The notes under the pieces are model-generated. The model searched no databases. It was given only the letters and a program-made list of their open reading frames with translations, and was not told the origin of the DNA. 64,000 nt of DNA from Boudabousia liubingyangii (GTDB lineage: Bacteria; Actinomycetota; Actinomycetes; Actinomycetales; Actinomycetaceae): the NCBI RefSeq assembly GCF_001907245.1, contig NZ_MQSU01000003.1, positions 372,001 through 436,000 on the forward strand, written 5' to 3'. Both the position numbers and the translations under genes were made by a program. This document shows positions 17,401 to 25,628 of this stretch, in pieces (within the stretch, counting starts at the first letter, position 1; each line of letters begins with the position of its first letter).

Positions 17401-20400
17401 CGAAAGCAGGTCCGCCACCACGGCCTCGGCAATCGAACCGGGGGCCGCACCGGTCACCAAAGCCACCTGATCGCTGTACTTTTCCGAGGGCGGCTGGGTT
17501 GCCAAACGGGCCACCATGCTAAACCAGTCCGCGTGCGTGCCACCTTGCTCGGCCCACCACTGGGCCTGCTCAGAGACCTTCTCACCCAGGCCGGCAAAAC
17601 GAATCGGCTCCGGCAGCTGGGCGTCATCCGCGCTAGTAGCCACGCGAGCTAGATCCTCACGGGCAGAAGCCCAACGGTCATTGAAAACCACCGCCCGATT
17701 CGCATCAAAAGCGGGAGTCACCGACTCCAACCACTTCGGGCCCAGTTCGCGTTCCACCGCGGCCAGGAGGGCCGCCGCCTGCGGGTCCGATTCCACCACG
17801 GGGGCGTCAGTGTTCAGGCCCAGTTCCTTCATGGCACTGCGAGTGATGCGCGCTAGGACGCCATCGGGGCCGGTCAGGGCGGACTGGAGTTCGGCCACGG
17901 CGGCCGCATCTACCGTACCGCCACCGCCGCCGGCACCACCCGCATTCGGGGCCTGCAACTGGTAGCCCAGTTCGGCAGCGACCTGTGCGGCCGCCTGATC
18001 GATCCAAGCGTTCACCTGGGCGGTATCCGCGTTCCCAGCGGTCGGCCAAGCACCCAGCTGACCACCGCGCAGGGACTCACCCTCACGCAGTTCTAGTAGC
18101 AAGGCCACCTGTACCGGGGCCACCCAAGATTCGGGTAGGGCCCACTGGTCACGCAGGCGATTCTCAACCGCGGCCAGCTTCATGCCAGCACTGGCAAAGA
18201 GCGGACGCAACTGTGATTCGACCACGGCCTGCAGGACCGGGCCCAACGGACGATACGTGGGCGCGGCCTGCTGGACACGTTCCAGTAGTACCTTCACGGG
18301 TGCTTCTGCGGCACCGTCAATTGAGGCAACTTGCAGTTCGGCCGCCAGGTCCATGAGTAGCTGGTTACGACGGGAGGAAACCCCATTGGTTAGGGTGTCC
18401 ATGGTGTCCGCGTCTTGGATCTGGTCCGCACGTAGCTTGGTCTGCCAAGCGAATAGGGCACGGGCGGCCTGGGCTGCACCAAAGGGGGCTTCCGGGGCGG
18501 GCCCGGAACTGGCATTTCCGGCCGAGGGCGCAGCCTCAGTTACCGGGGCGGGTTCAGCTGCTGGGGTGGCTGGGGTTTCCGCCTGGGCAGATGCGGCCGA
18601 AGTAGACGCCGCCGGGCCAGACTCAGCCGAGGTACTTACGGCAGAAGCACCCGCGGCCTGCGAAACCGCCGGAACCGTATCAGCCGTAGCCGGCACCGCA
18701 TCAGCGGCGGCGGCACTATTAGCCTCAGCTAGCTGGGCATTAGCCTGCTTCGCACCCTGAGCCAAGGCCACCAAACGCTCAAGCTCAGCCGAACGCGGCG
18801 GGGCGGCCACGGCCTCGGAAGCCAAAAGCTGCTTCGCATCCGCCTCCAGGTTAAAGACATTTACGCGCTGCGCGTCAAAGCCCGGCAACTGCAGGGAACG
18901 ACGCGCCAAGTTAGCCAAGGTCGGGGAAGCCGCCAAACCGACCTCAACCAGCTCTTCCACGCTCAAGCCACCCTCGGCAGCCGGGGTGAAGAACAGGGCC
19001 TGAGTTTCGATCCAACGCACCGGGGAAGCAAACTGCCAAGACAGCAACTCCACCAGCAGGACGCGCGCCAAGCGACCCGGCTCCGACTGGGCCAGACGCT
19101 CAAAACGATCCCCATCGGCCAACATCTCAGCCAGCTTCGGGGCGGAAGCAACCTCAAGGATGGCCTGCGCGAAATCGCGAGTCAGCTCAAAGGGGCGAGC
19201 CACCAGATTAGGCAGGTAACGGCCTGCTAGCACCTCAACCTCGACCTCTTCGGGCAGCAGGCGCTCCAAAGTCTGGGCAAAGGCAGGCACGCCCGGAGCC
19301 AAAACCTTCGAGTGGAACGGCACATCGATCCCCGGAATCTCAATGTAGGGACGCTTACCGCCACGAGCCTCAGCCAACTGGGACGCACGCTGCGACAAGG
19401 CCTCCAAACCGGCCACCGTACCGGCTACCGCATACTGGCTGCCGGCCACATTGTAGTTAACGATCTGCAGGAACTCGCCGGTCTCTTCCGCAATCCCAGC
19501 CACGAAGTCCTCAACCTGGTCCGCACCCAAACCGCACTGGTTCGGGCGCAGGGCACCCAGACGATAGTTCGAACGACCCTGCTCATCACGCGGCACCAAC
19601 GAATGCATGGCACTACCGCGCGAATAAACCACATCAATCACGGCCGGCAGGTCAAAGATCCGCCCACAGGAAGCCAACGCCGTGTACTCACCCAGGGAGT
19701 GACCGGCAAAGAAAGACCCAGGCACCAACTGCCCAGCGGCCTCCAACTGGCGCGTCTGACCATAGGCCAAAACCGCCAAAGCGACCTGCGTGAACTGGGT
19801 CAGATGCAGAACACCCTGCGGGTGACGCAGCAGTTTCCCGCCCACGCGCATCTCAGTGGGATTCTCATCCACCACGCGCAAAATAGAGAAACCATGAGCC
19901 TGACGAGTATGCGCATCCGCCTGCGCCCACACGTCCCGAACCACCGGGTTAGCGGCACGATCCGCAGCACCCATCTTCACCGCCTGAATACCCTGACCCG
20001 GGTACACATAGGCGGTCACCGGGGCGGCCACCAGCGCCTGACCGCGTGAGACGACCGTGTCATCAATCTTCGCGGTCACCTCTAGGGCCAACTCACCATT
20101 GGCACCACGACCAACCTGCTCAACGACCAACTCAACCAGGTCACCCAACTGCACCATGCCGTACATGGAGTAGGTCCAACCCAGCAGCTGACGCGGATCA
20201 TGATGACCCGCCCCCGCCAACACTAGCGCCTGCGCGGTAGCCGACAGCCACATGCCGTGAACCAGCGGAGCCTGCAAGCCCACCAGGGCGGCCGCCCGCT
20301 GCGAAGTGTGGATCGGGTTAAAGTCCCCCGAAGCCAAAGCAAAAGGTGTCATCTCAGCCGGGGCCGCGACCACGGTACGACGCACAAACTGACGTTTCGC

Positions 20401-23400
20401 GCTGACTACCTGGCGTCCCTGACCGCCAAAACCACCAACGGAAGACGGTTTTGCCGAGGTAGTAATGCGGCCTCGGATCGCAAAACGTTCCGTCAACACG
20501 GCCCACAGTTCGCCGGCGACGCGCAGTTCCAAGGTGACCGTCACGATCCGGCCCGAAGCTGATTCTTCCAGCGGGGAAGTGCGAGCCTGCACCTGCACGG
20601 TCTGCTCGCCCGCCAGGAAGGGACGCAGGTCAGCGGTAAAGTCCACGCAGTGATCCAAGTGCACGGCCTGTAGTAGGCCCTCAATCACGGGGAAACCATC
20701 GGGCAGGTAAGCCGAGCCCAAGGCCGCATAAATTGCCGGCCAGCACGGACCCACCAGCGCATCAGGAAGGGCAGCGGGAAGGTTAAACCCCTCTGCGCCA
20801 CTGGCATCCTGCACGACCTCAAGGCCTGCGCCGGTCGTCGCCAAGTGCTGGGCAAAGACGCGCCCGTTGAGGGTGAACTGATAATCCACGCGCCCAAAGA
20901 CCGAGCCTGCCTCTTTCGAAACCTGGGGGAGGGCGGTGAGTTCATCACCGCTGGCACTGGTCGAACCAATCCCGGCCACGCAAGCTAGCAGGCCGTAAAC
21001 GGCCTCAGAGAGACGCTCATCAGACACGGGAAGGACCGCACCGGTAGCTACCGACGCGGGCAACTCTACGGGGATGCGAACTTCCTTGACCGCAAAGGCG
21101 GGGGACTGGGGTAGGTCATCCCAGCGGGTATCACAGTTAATCACCAGATCCCAACCCTGCGGGGTCTGCACGACCTGGCAGGCCTCCGGGTCCGCGCTAG
21201 CGGCCGGGTTAGCCATTAGGTGACCGCGCCAATCTAGCCACGGGCAGTTACGGATGAAATCGGCCGCCTCACGGGCCCCACCCAGACGGGCGTAGGTGCG
21301 GGTCGCGCTGGCTCCCTGCTGCTGCAACTGGTTGACAGTTTCAGCTTCAAAACGCCCCAGTAGTTCGGCTACCGGCTCATCAACCCGGTCGATACCGGCT
21401 ACTGAAACCGGGCCGGGGATGACCCGCACGGCACTGGCCGGGTAGCGTTCATCCTGCGACTGCCACAGGGTATCCATGCCCCACCAGCGGGCCAGGTCGC
21501 CATCGATTACCGGCACAAAAGGTAGGGGCTTGTGGTGCTTGCGGCACAGGGTGGGGAACCAGGCGGCATCAGCCGGATTCACCAAGATTTCAGCGGCCTG
21601 CGGGTAGGCGGCGGCCAGCTTTTCCACTGCGGCCGGGCCGTCTTCAACCTCAGCTAGGCTGGGGAATAGAGTGTCAATCTGGCCGTGGTCCGCCTCGTTC
21701 AGGCGGCCCTCGATCCGGTGCAGTAGGTCTAGGAAACGATCGGGCCAAGTTGGGTCGGTCCACGGGAAAGACAGGTCCACAAAGCGTTGTACCCACTGCA
21801 GGTAGGTCATGGCTTCTAGGTCCCCAAAGAAGGGCTTCGCGGTCCGGTTCAGGGCCGCAATAATCTCTGCGCGGCGGCCCTCAATGACCTCCATATCGCT
21901 ACCCACCTCGCTCAGTAGGCGCGAACAGGCGGCCGAGTCGTTAGCGACCTCGTACATATCCGCGTGTAGGTGAGACAAACCAGAGGTGACGCCACCGCGT
22001 TCCTGGCCCGAACCAACCCAGCCACCCTGATCCTGGGCGTCAACGCCGGGAGTATCACGCAGTAGGGTCTTGACCTGCGGGGAAGTCTTTGCTTCCTTCA
22101 CGGTCATCGCGGCCGTGCCCACCAGGATGCCATCGACGGGACGGCGATCCCCGGTGAGCTGCTCCGACCAGGTACCCAGCAGGTAGCGGGCGGCCAGCTC
22201 GGGCGTACCAATCCCACCACCGACACACAGGACCACGTTCTCATGTGCGCGAATCTGCGGGTAGGTGGCCGAAAGTAGGTCGTCTAGGTTTTCCCAACTG
22301 TGGTGACCACCAGCGTGACCGTCCTCGACCTGCATAATGATCTGACGTTCCGGGTTAGCGGCGGCAATCTCTAGGACAGCCTTAATCTGGGCGACGGTAC
22401 CGGGCTTGAAGGCCACGTAGCTGAAGCCGTCTGCCGCTAGGGATTCGAGGAGTTCGGTGGCCTCGGCGACCTCGGGGATACCGGCAGAAATGGTGACGCC
22501 GTTGAAGGGGGCGCCGGCCGCGCGGGCCTTAGAGACGATCTTCTGCGTGCCGAACTGCAGGTTCCACATGTAGCGGTCAAAGAACATGGAGTTGAACTGG
22601 GCGCAGCGACCCGGTTCCAGCTGGGCGGTCAGGTTCTTGAGGTTGTGGTTGAAAACCTCAGGGGAGTATTGGCCGCCACCGGCCATTTCTGCCCAGTAGC
22701 CGGCGTTTGCGGCCGCGGCGACGATCTCTGCGTCCACGGTCGTGGGGGTCATGCCTGCTAGTAGGACGGGGGAGTTACCGGTTAGGCGGGTGAAGGCCGT
22801 TTCGACCCGGACACTACCGTCGGGCAGGGCGATCAGTTGGGGCTGGAAGCGTCGGTAGTCGGCGGCTGCCCGGCGGGCTTCCCCATTGGCCAGGGCGCGG
22901 GTTAGTTCTTGCGGGTTGGCTAGCTTTTCGCGTTGGGTGCGGGTGCCGGCCTCTAGGATTTGTAGTTTTTGGGCGCTGACGGTGGCCTGGGAGAGGCGGG
23001 TGAGTCCGTCCGAGGGGCCCAGGTTGATCACCCAGTCGTGTGCTTGGGCTAGTTCGCTTAGGTCGGTGGGCCAGTTGTGGGCCTCGACTAGGATCGCGGT
23101 GGCCAGGTCGCGGCTGAGGTCCGCGGGTAGCTGGCAGTTTTCCGCCCAGGCCAGGGTGCGCTCTAGGGCGGGCTTTAGGACGTGGTGGTGGAAGGGGACG
23201 CCGACGGGGAGAGCTTCAAAGATGGGGTTGATTTCGGTGCCCCCGCGCTGCTTGTCGGCCAGTTCTTGGTTGCGTTTTTGGACGTGTTTTTCCGCGACCT
23301 GCTGGAAGGCGGCCAACTGTTGGGGATGCCCGGAGAGGACGAAGGTTTGGGAGCCATTTTGTAGGGCAACCTGGACGTCCTGACCCTGTTTTTCGAGGAT

Positions 23401-23937
23401 GCTGTTGATGGCGTTTCGGCACAGGCCGCGGCTTGAAAGCATGCAGCTTTGGTGGCGGGGCCAGCCGGCGGCGGCCACCTGGGCCTGGGCGGCATTGGCA
23501 ATCAGGACGGACAGGGCCACTACTTGGGCGAGGGTCGCGCGGTCCCCACGATTCCAAGCCTGAGCGGCGGCCACAGCCAAGGAACCCTGGGAATGCCCAA
23601 GGGAGTTTTCGGCGTCGATCCGCAGTCCGGAAGCCTGGGCTTCAGCGAGGGCGGCAATCTGGGCCAGCAGGATGGCGGGCATGGACACGGTCACGTCCGC
23701 GTCGTTCAGGTTGGGGTTTTCGCCGTTGAAGAGGGCCTGGATCTGCCCAGTGGCGTGCGGGGCGATGGTGACTAGTTCGCGAGTAACCGGCACTAGTAGA
23801 GCTTGTGCTTGCTCCCAGGTTTCACGGGCGACCTGCCAGCTGGGCTGGGTGGGGGCGTCCTGCCAGGCGGGTTGCCAGTCAGCGGCCTGCCCGGCGAAGA
23901 GGGCGGGGAAGGAGCGGTTGTTGTTTTGGTTTTCCAT
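14476..23937 (-). CDS. fas: Type I fatty acid synthase, single chain of 3153 residues
   Basis: The largest gene here. Domains in order: acetyl/acyl transferase with Ser116 in GHSQG; flavin enoyl reductase (VGGGIG near 572-577); hot-dog dehydratase with His1210 in DFNPIHTS; malonyl/palmitoyl transferase with Ser1414 in GHSLGEYTA; an Ala/Pro/Ser linker (about 1765-1835); ACP with probable pantetheine Ser1854 in NGVSSRRNQ; ketoreductase (VTGAAPGS near 2160); ketosynthase with Cys2780 in AACATAAV and the His motifs KHDTSTNAND and SLTGHAKGG. This is the order of corynebacterial and mycobacterial FAS-I. It makes long-chain acyl-CoAs from acetyl- and malonyl-CoA in the cytosol. AAAGGAA precedes the ATG. 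All active sites appear intact. Confidence 0.98.
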   Translation of the reverse strand: MENQNNNRSFPALFAGQAADWQPAWQDAPTQPSWQVARETWEQAQALLVPVTRELVTIAPHATGQIQALFNGENPNLNDADVTVSMPAILLAQIAALAEAQASGLRIDAENSLGHSQGSLAVAAAQAWNRGDRATLAQVVALSVLIANAAQAQVAAAGWPRHQSCMLSSRGLCRNAINSILEKQGQDVQVALQNGSQTFVLSGHPQQLAAFQQVAEKHVQKRNQELADKQRGGTEINPIFEALPVGVPFHHHVLKPALERTLAWAENCQLPADLSRDLATAILVEAHNWPTDLSELAQAHDWVINLGPSDGLTRLSQATVSAQKLQILEAGTRTQREKLANPQELTRALANGEARRAAADYRRFQPQLIALPDGSVRVETAFTRLTGNSPVLLAGMTPTTVDAEIVAAAANAGYWAEMAGGGQYSPEVFNHNLKNLTAQLEPGRCAQFNSMFFDRYMWNLQFGTQKIVSKARAAGAPFNGVTISAGIPEVAEATELLESLAADGFSYVAFKPGTVAQIKAVLEIAAANPERQIIMQVEDGHAGGHHSWENLDDLLSATYPQIRAHENVVLCVGGGIGTPELAARYLLGTWSEQLTGDRRPVDGILVGTAAMTVKEAKTSPQVKTLLRDTPGVDAQDQGGWVGSGQERGGVTSGLSHLHADMYEVANDSAACSRLLSEVGSDMEVIEGRRAEIIAALNRTAKPFFGDLEAMTYLQWVQRFVDLSFPWTDPTWPDRFLDLLHRIEGRLNEADHGQIDTLFPSLAEVEDGPAAVEKLAAAYPQAAEILVNPADAAWFPTLCRKHHKPLPFVPVIDGDLARWWGMDTLWQSQDERYPASAVRVIPGPVSVAGIDRVDEPVAELLGRFEAETVNQLQQQGASATRTYARLGGAREAADFIRNCPWLDWRGHLMANPAASADPEACQVVQTPQGWDLVINCDTRWDDLPQSPAFAVKEVRIPVELPASVATGAVLPVSDERLSEAVYGLLACVAGIGSTSASGDELTALPQVSKEAGSVFGRVDYQFTLNGRVFAQHLATTGAGLEVVQDASGAEGFNLPAALPDALVGPCWPAIYAALGSAYLPDGFPVIEGLLQAVHLDHCVDFTADLRPFLAGEQTVQVQARTSPLEESASGRIVTVTLELRVAGELWAVLTERFAIRGRITTSAKPSSVGGFGGQGRQVVSAKRQFVRRTVVAAPAEMTPFALASGDFNPIHTSQRAAALVGLQAPLVHGMWLSATAQALVLAGAGHHDPRQLLGWTYSMYGMVQLGDLVELVVEQVGRGANGELALEVTAKIDDTVVSRGQALVAAPVTAYVYPGQGIQAVKMGAADRAANPVVRDVWAQADAHTRQAHGFSILRVVDENPTEMRVGGKLLRHPQGVLHLTQFTQVALAVLAYGQTRQLEAAGQLVPGSFFAGHSLGEYTALASCGRIFDLPAVIDVVYSRGSAMHSLVPRDEQGRSNYRLGALRPNQCGLGADQVEDFVAGIAEETGEFLQIVNYNVAGSQYAVAGTVAGLEALSQRASQLAEARGGKRPYIEIPGIDVPFHSKVLAPGVPAFAQTLERLLPEEVEVEVLAGRYLPNLVARPFELTRDFAQAILEVASAPKLAEMLADGDRFERLAQSEPGRLARVLLVELLSWQFASPVRWIETQALFFTPAAEGGLSVEELVEVGLAASPTLANLARRSLQLPGFDAQRVNVFNLEADAKQLLASEAVAAPPRSAELERLVALAQGAKQANAQLAEANSAAAADAVPATADTVPAVSQAAGASAVSTSAESGPAASTSAASAQAETPATPAAEPAPVTEAAPSAGNASSGPAPEAPFGAAQAARALFAWQTKLRADQIQDADTMDTLTNGVSSRRNQLLMDLAAELQVASIDGAAEAPVKVLLERVQQAAPTYRPLGPVLQAVVESQLRPLFASAGMKLAAVENRLRDQWALPESWVAPVQVALLLELREGESLRGGQLGAWPTAGNADTAQVNAWIDQAAAQVAAELGYQLQAPNAGGAGGGGGTVDAAAVAELQSALTGPDGVLARITRSAMKELGLNTDAPVVESDPQAAALLAAVERELGPKWLESVTPAFDANRAVVFNDRWASAREDLARVATSADDAQLPEPIRFAGLGEKVSEQAQWWAEQGGTHADWFSMVARLATQPPSEKYSDQVALVTGAAPGSIAEAVVADLLSGGATVIMTASRVNATRLDFARRLYADHASANAVLWLVPANLSAFADVDALVSWVTSVHSETAGQVTKILKPALLPTLLFPFAAPRVFGSLSQAGPQAERQARLLLWSVERLIAQAASALEQSGTNEPLHVVLPGSPNRGTFGGDGAYGETKAAFDALVNKWQVEAGWPQQVTLARAHIGWVAGTNLMGGNDGLVPAAQAAGVQVYTPQTIAKELLALCEPQMRAQAAKAPVEADLTGGLAEANLHLPTLAAQVAAEQAAQKAAQVARDEAAASASRAGQGALSGASAQSAQIAALPSWLGPTLAPSVPVGETTARLEDLVVLVGTGEVSAWGSGRTRLEAEYGIKRNGQVELTAAGVLELAWMMGLLTWAEDPEAGWYDQSGQLVPEAEIYDRYAAEVTARCGVREFVNDSTLVNLGSMDAETVYLEQDVEFTVPNEQTAQAYLEADASASYFPNEDGEFVVRKLAGTPVLVPRKATLTRTVGGQLPTDFDPAKWGLPVGMLDGMDRIAAWNLVTCVDAFLSAGFSPAELLQAVHPSQVASTQGTGIGGMESLRQVFLDRFLGKDRPQDVLQEALPNVVAAHVMQSFVGGYGAMIHPVAACATAAVSVEEAVDKIRVGKAQFVVAGGIDDISVESLTGFGDMNATADSAALAARGIEPRFFSRANDTRRAGFVEAAGGGTALLARGDLAARLGLPVLAVVAHAQSFADGAHTSIPAPGVGALAAGCGGAESMLARSLRSLGLSADDVRVISKHDTSTNANDPNESQLHASLWPALGRQAGNPQFVISQKSLTGHAKGGAALFQIAGLTEVLRSGRLPGNAALDCVDPLIQPKSGEFVWLREPLHLGSGAVKAAALTSLGFGHVSALVVLAHPSCFEAVLAASGQDVAAWRKRAQARLSAGARRLWQGMIGHQPLFVKVEERRLPVQGADVTERAMLLDADARLGAAGVYEREASAAQESAREGSAQQPASGGAR

Positions 23938-24035
23938 GTTGTTCCTTTGGGTTCCGGCTTGGGAGCAAGGTCTAAAGTTTTCGGTTTTGGGTTTTTAGGT
24001 CTGGTCGGCTTGATTTTGCCGAGGCCGCTGGCGGC

Positions 24036-25628
24036 CTACAGTGGCGGGTTGGTCCCGTATTTCCAGGGGGCTGCCCGGCGGTGTTTTTGTCGCGTAGCCA
24101 TGAGCGCCTGGCAGATGGTTTGGCGGGTTTGCTCGGGTGAGATCAGCCCGTCTAGTTCCCCGATTTGTAGGGACAGGTTGGGTGAGACCGCCTGGGTGGC
24201 GTAGGTTTCTTCGAGTCGTTTGCGGGCTGCCTCTAGGTCGTCCCCGTCAGCTTTGGCTTTGGCGAGTTCTTTGCGGTAGACAATGTTGACCGCACCTTCA
24301 GAGCCCATGACGGCAATTTCGGCACCGGGCCAGGCGTAGTTGAAGTCTGCGCCCATTGCCTTGGAGCCCATGACAATGTAGGCACCCCCGTAGGCTTTGC
24401 GGACAATCACCGTAATCAGGGGGATGGTGGCGGTGGAGTAGGCGGTAATGACTTTCGCGCCGCGGCGAATGATTCCGGCGCGTTCCTGTTCCGTGCCAGG
24501 TCGGTATCCGGGCACGTCCACTAGGGTGACGATCGGTAGTGAGAAGGCGTTACAGAACTGGACGAAGCGGGCGGCTTTTTCGGACGCGTTAACGTCCAGG
24601 GTGCCCGCATCGACTAGGGACTGGTTGGCGACGATCCCGACGGGTTGCCCGCAGAAGGCCCCGAATCCGGTAATGATCGAGGGGGCAAAAAGCTCTTGAA
24701 TTTCAAGGAATTCCCCATAGTCCACCAGGGACTCAATGACGGCGTTCATGTCATAGGACTGCTTGGGGTTCGCGGGGACTAGCTCGCCTACTTTCTGTGC
24801 CCGGGCCTCATCTTCCGCATTGGGCTGGTAGGCAAAAGTGGGTGGTTTTTCGCCACTATTGGAGGGCAGGTAGCTAAGTAGCGTGCGCGTGAAGTCCAGG
24901 GCGTCTTCCTCGTCCTCGGCCAGGTAGTGGCTGACGCCGGTGATTGCGGAGTGAAGCTGTGCGCCGCCCAGTTCGTCGCTGGTGACGTCCTCGCCGGTTA
25001 CGGCTTTGACGACCTCGGGCCCGGTGACGAACATGAAGGAGGAGTTTTTGGTCATGATCACGAAGTCGGTCAGGGCGGGACCGTAGACGGCGCCGCCCGC
25101 GCAGGGGCCTAGAATCACGCTGATCTGGGGGATTACCCCCGATGCTAGCGAGGTTGCTTGGAAGACTTTCCCGTATTGGGCTAGCGCGGCCACTCCTTCC
25201 TGGATGCGCGCACCACCTGAGTCCAGCAGGGAAACCAGCGGCATGCCCAGCTGGACGGCTTGGTTCATCAGGTGGATCATTTTTTGGCCTTCAACTTGCC
25301 CTAGGGAACCGCCGCGGACAGAGAAGTCTTGGGCGTAGACGGCCACGGGGCGTCCGCCAACTTTACAGAAGCCGGTGATGACCCCACTGCCTAGGTAGTC
25401 TTCGTCAATGTCGCCGCCCAGGAAGCGGTTGATTTCTTGGAAGGTGCCGGGGTCGGCCAGGGTGTGGATGCGTTGCCGGGCGGTGAGTTTGCCTTTGGCG
25501 TGCTGGGTTTTTTGGGCGCGACTTTCGGCCAGTTCGGCTAGCTTGTCGACGTGTTCGCTGTAGGTTTTGCGGTCGCGGGCGGGGCGCTCGTTGGTGGGTT
25601 TGATTCGGCGCAGTAGGTTACCTAGCAT
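24036..25628 (-). CDS. accD: Acyl-CoA (acetyl/propionyl) carboxylase carboxyltransferase subunit
   Basis: A 530-residue carboxyltransferase with two crotonase-fold halves. It shows LLDSGGARIQEGVAALAQYG (near 110-130), GPCAGGAVYGPALTDF (near 155-170) and in the C-terminal half VDVPGYRPGTEQE and KAYGGAYIVMGSKAMGAD. It carries carboxyl from biotin to acetyl-CoA to give malonyl-CoA for the adjacent synthase. The ATG lies inside accBC, overlapping it by 11 bases, so the two subunits are translationally coupled. Whether propionyl-CoA is also a substrate cannot be read from the sequence. Confidence 0.95.
   Translation of the reverse strand: MLGNLLRRIKPTNERPARDRKTYSEHVDKLAELAESRAQKTQHAKGKLTARQRIHTLADPGTFQEINRFLGGDIDEDYLGSGVITGFCKVGGRPVAVYAQDFSVRGGSLGQVEGQKMIHLMNQAVQLGMPLVSLLDSGGARIQEGVAALAQYGKVFQATSLASGVIPQISVILGPCAGGAVYGPALTDFVIMTKNSSFMFVTGPEVVKAVTGEDVTSDELGGAQLHSAITGVSHYLAEDEEDALDFTRTLLSYLPSNSGEKPPTFAYQPNAEDEARAQKVGELVPANPKQSYDMNAVIESLVDYGEFLEIQELFAPSIITGFGAFCGQPVGIVANQSLVDAGTLDVNASEKAARFVQFCNAFSLPIVTLVDVPGYRPGTEQERAGIIRRGAKVITAYSTATIPLITVIVRKAYGGAYIVMGSKAMGADFNYAWPGAEIAVMGSEGAVNIVYRKELAKAKADGDDLEAARKRLEETYATQAVSPNLSLQIGELDGLISPEQTRQTICQALMATRQKHRRAAPWKYGTNPPL

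Noticed and set aside
19312-20049. A 245-residue plus-strand frame antisense to fas
   Set aside because: No recognisable domain and no start signal; fas is intact on the other strand with strong family motifs.
24022-24037. AGGCCGC/GCGGCCT palindrome between accD and fas as a terminator
   Set aside because: The loop is two bases and no T run follows; it overlaps the accD stop and is more likely chance GC-rich symmetry.
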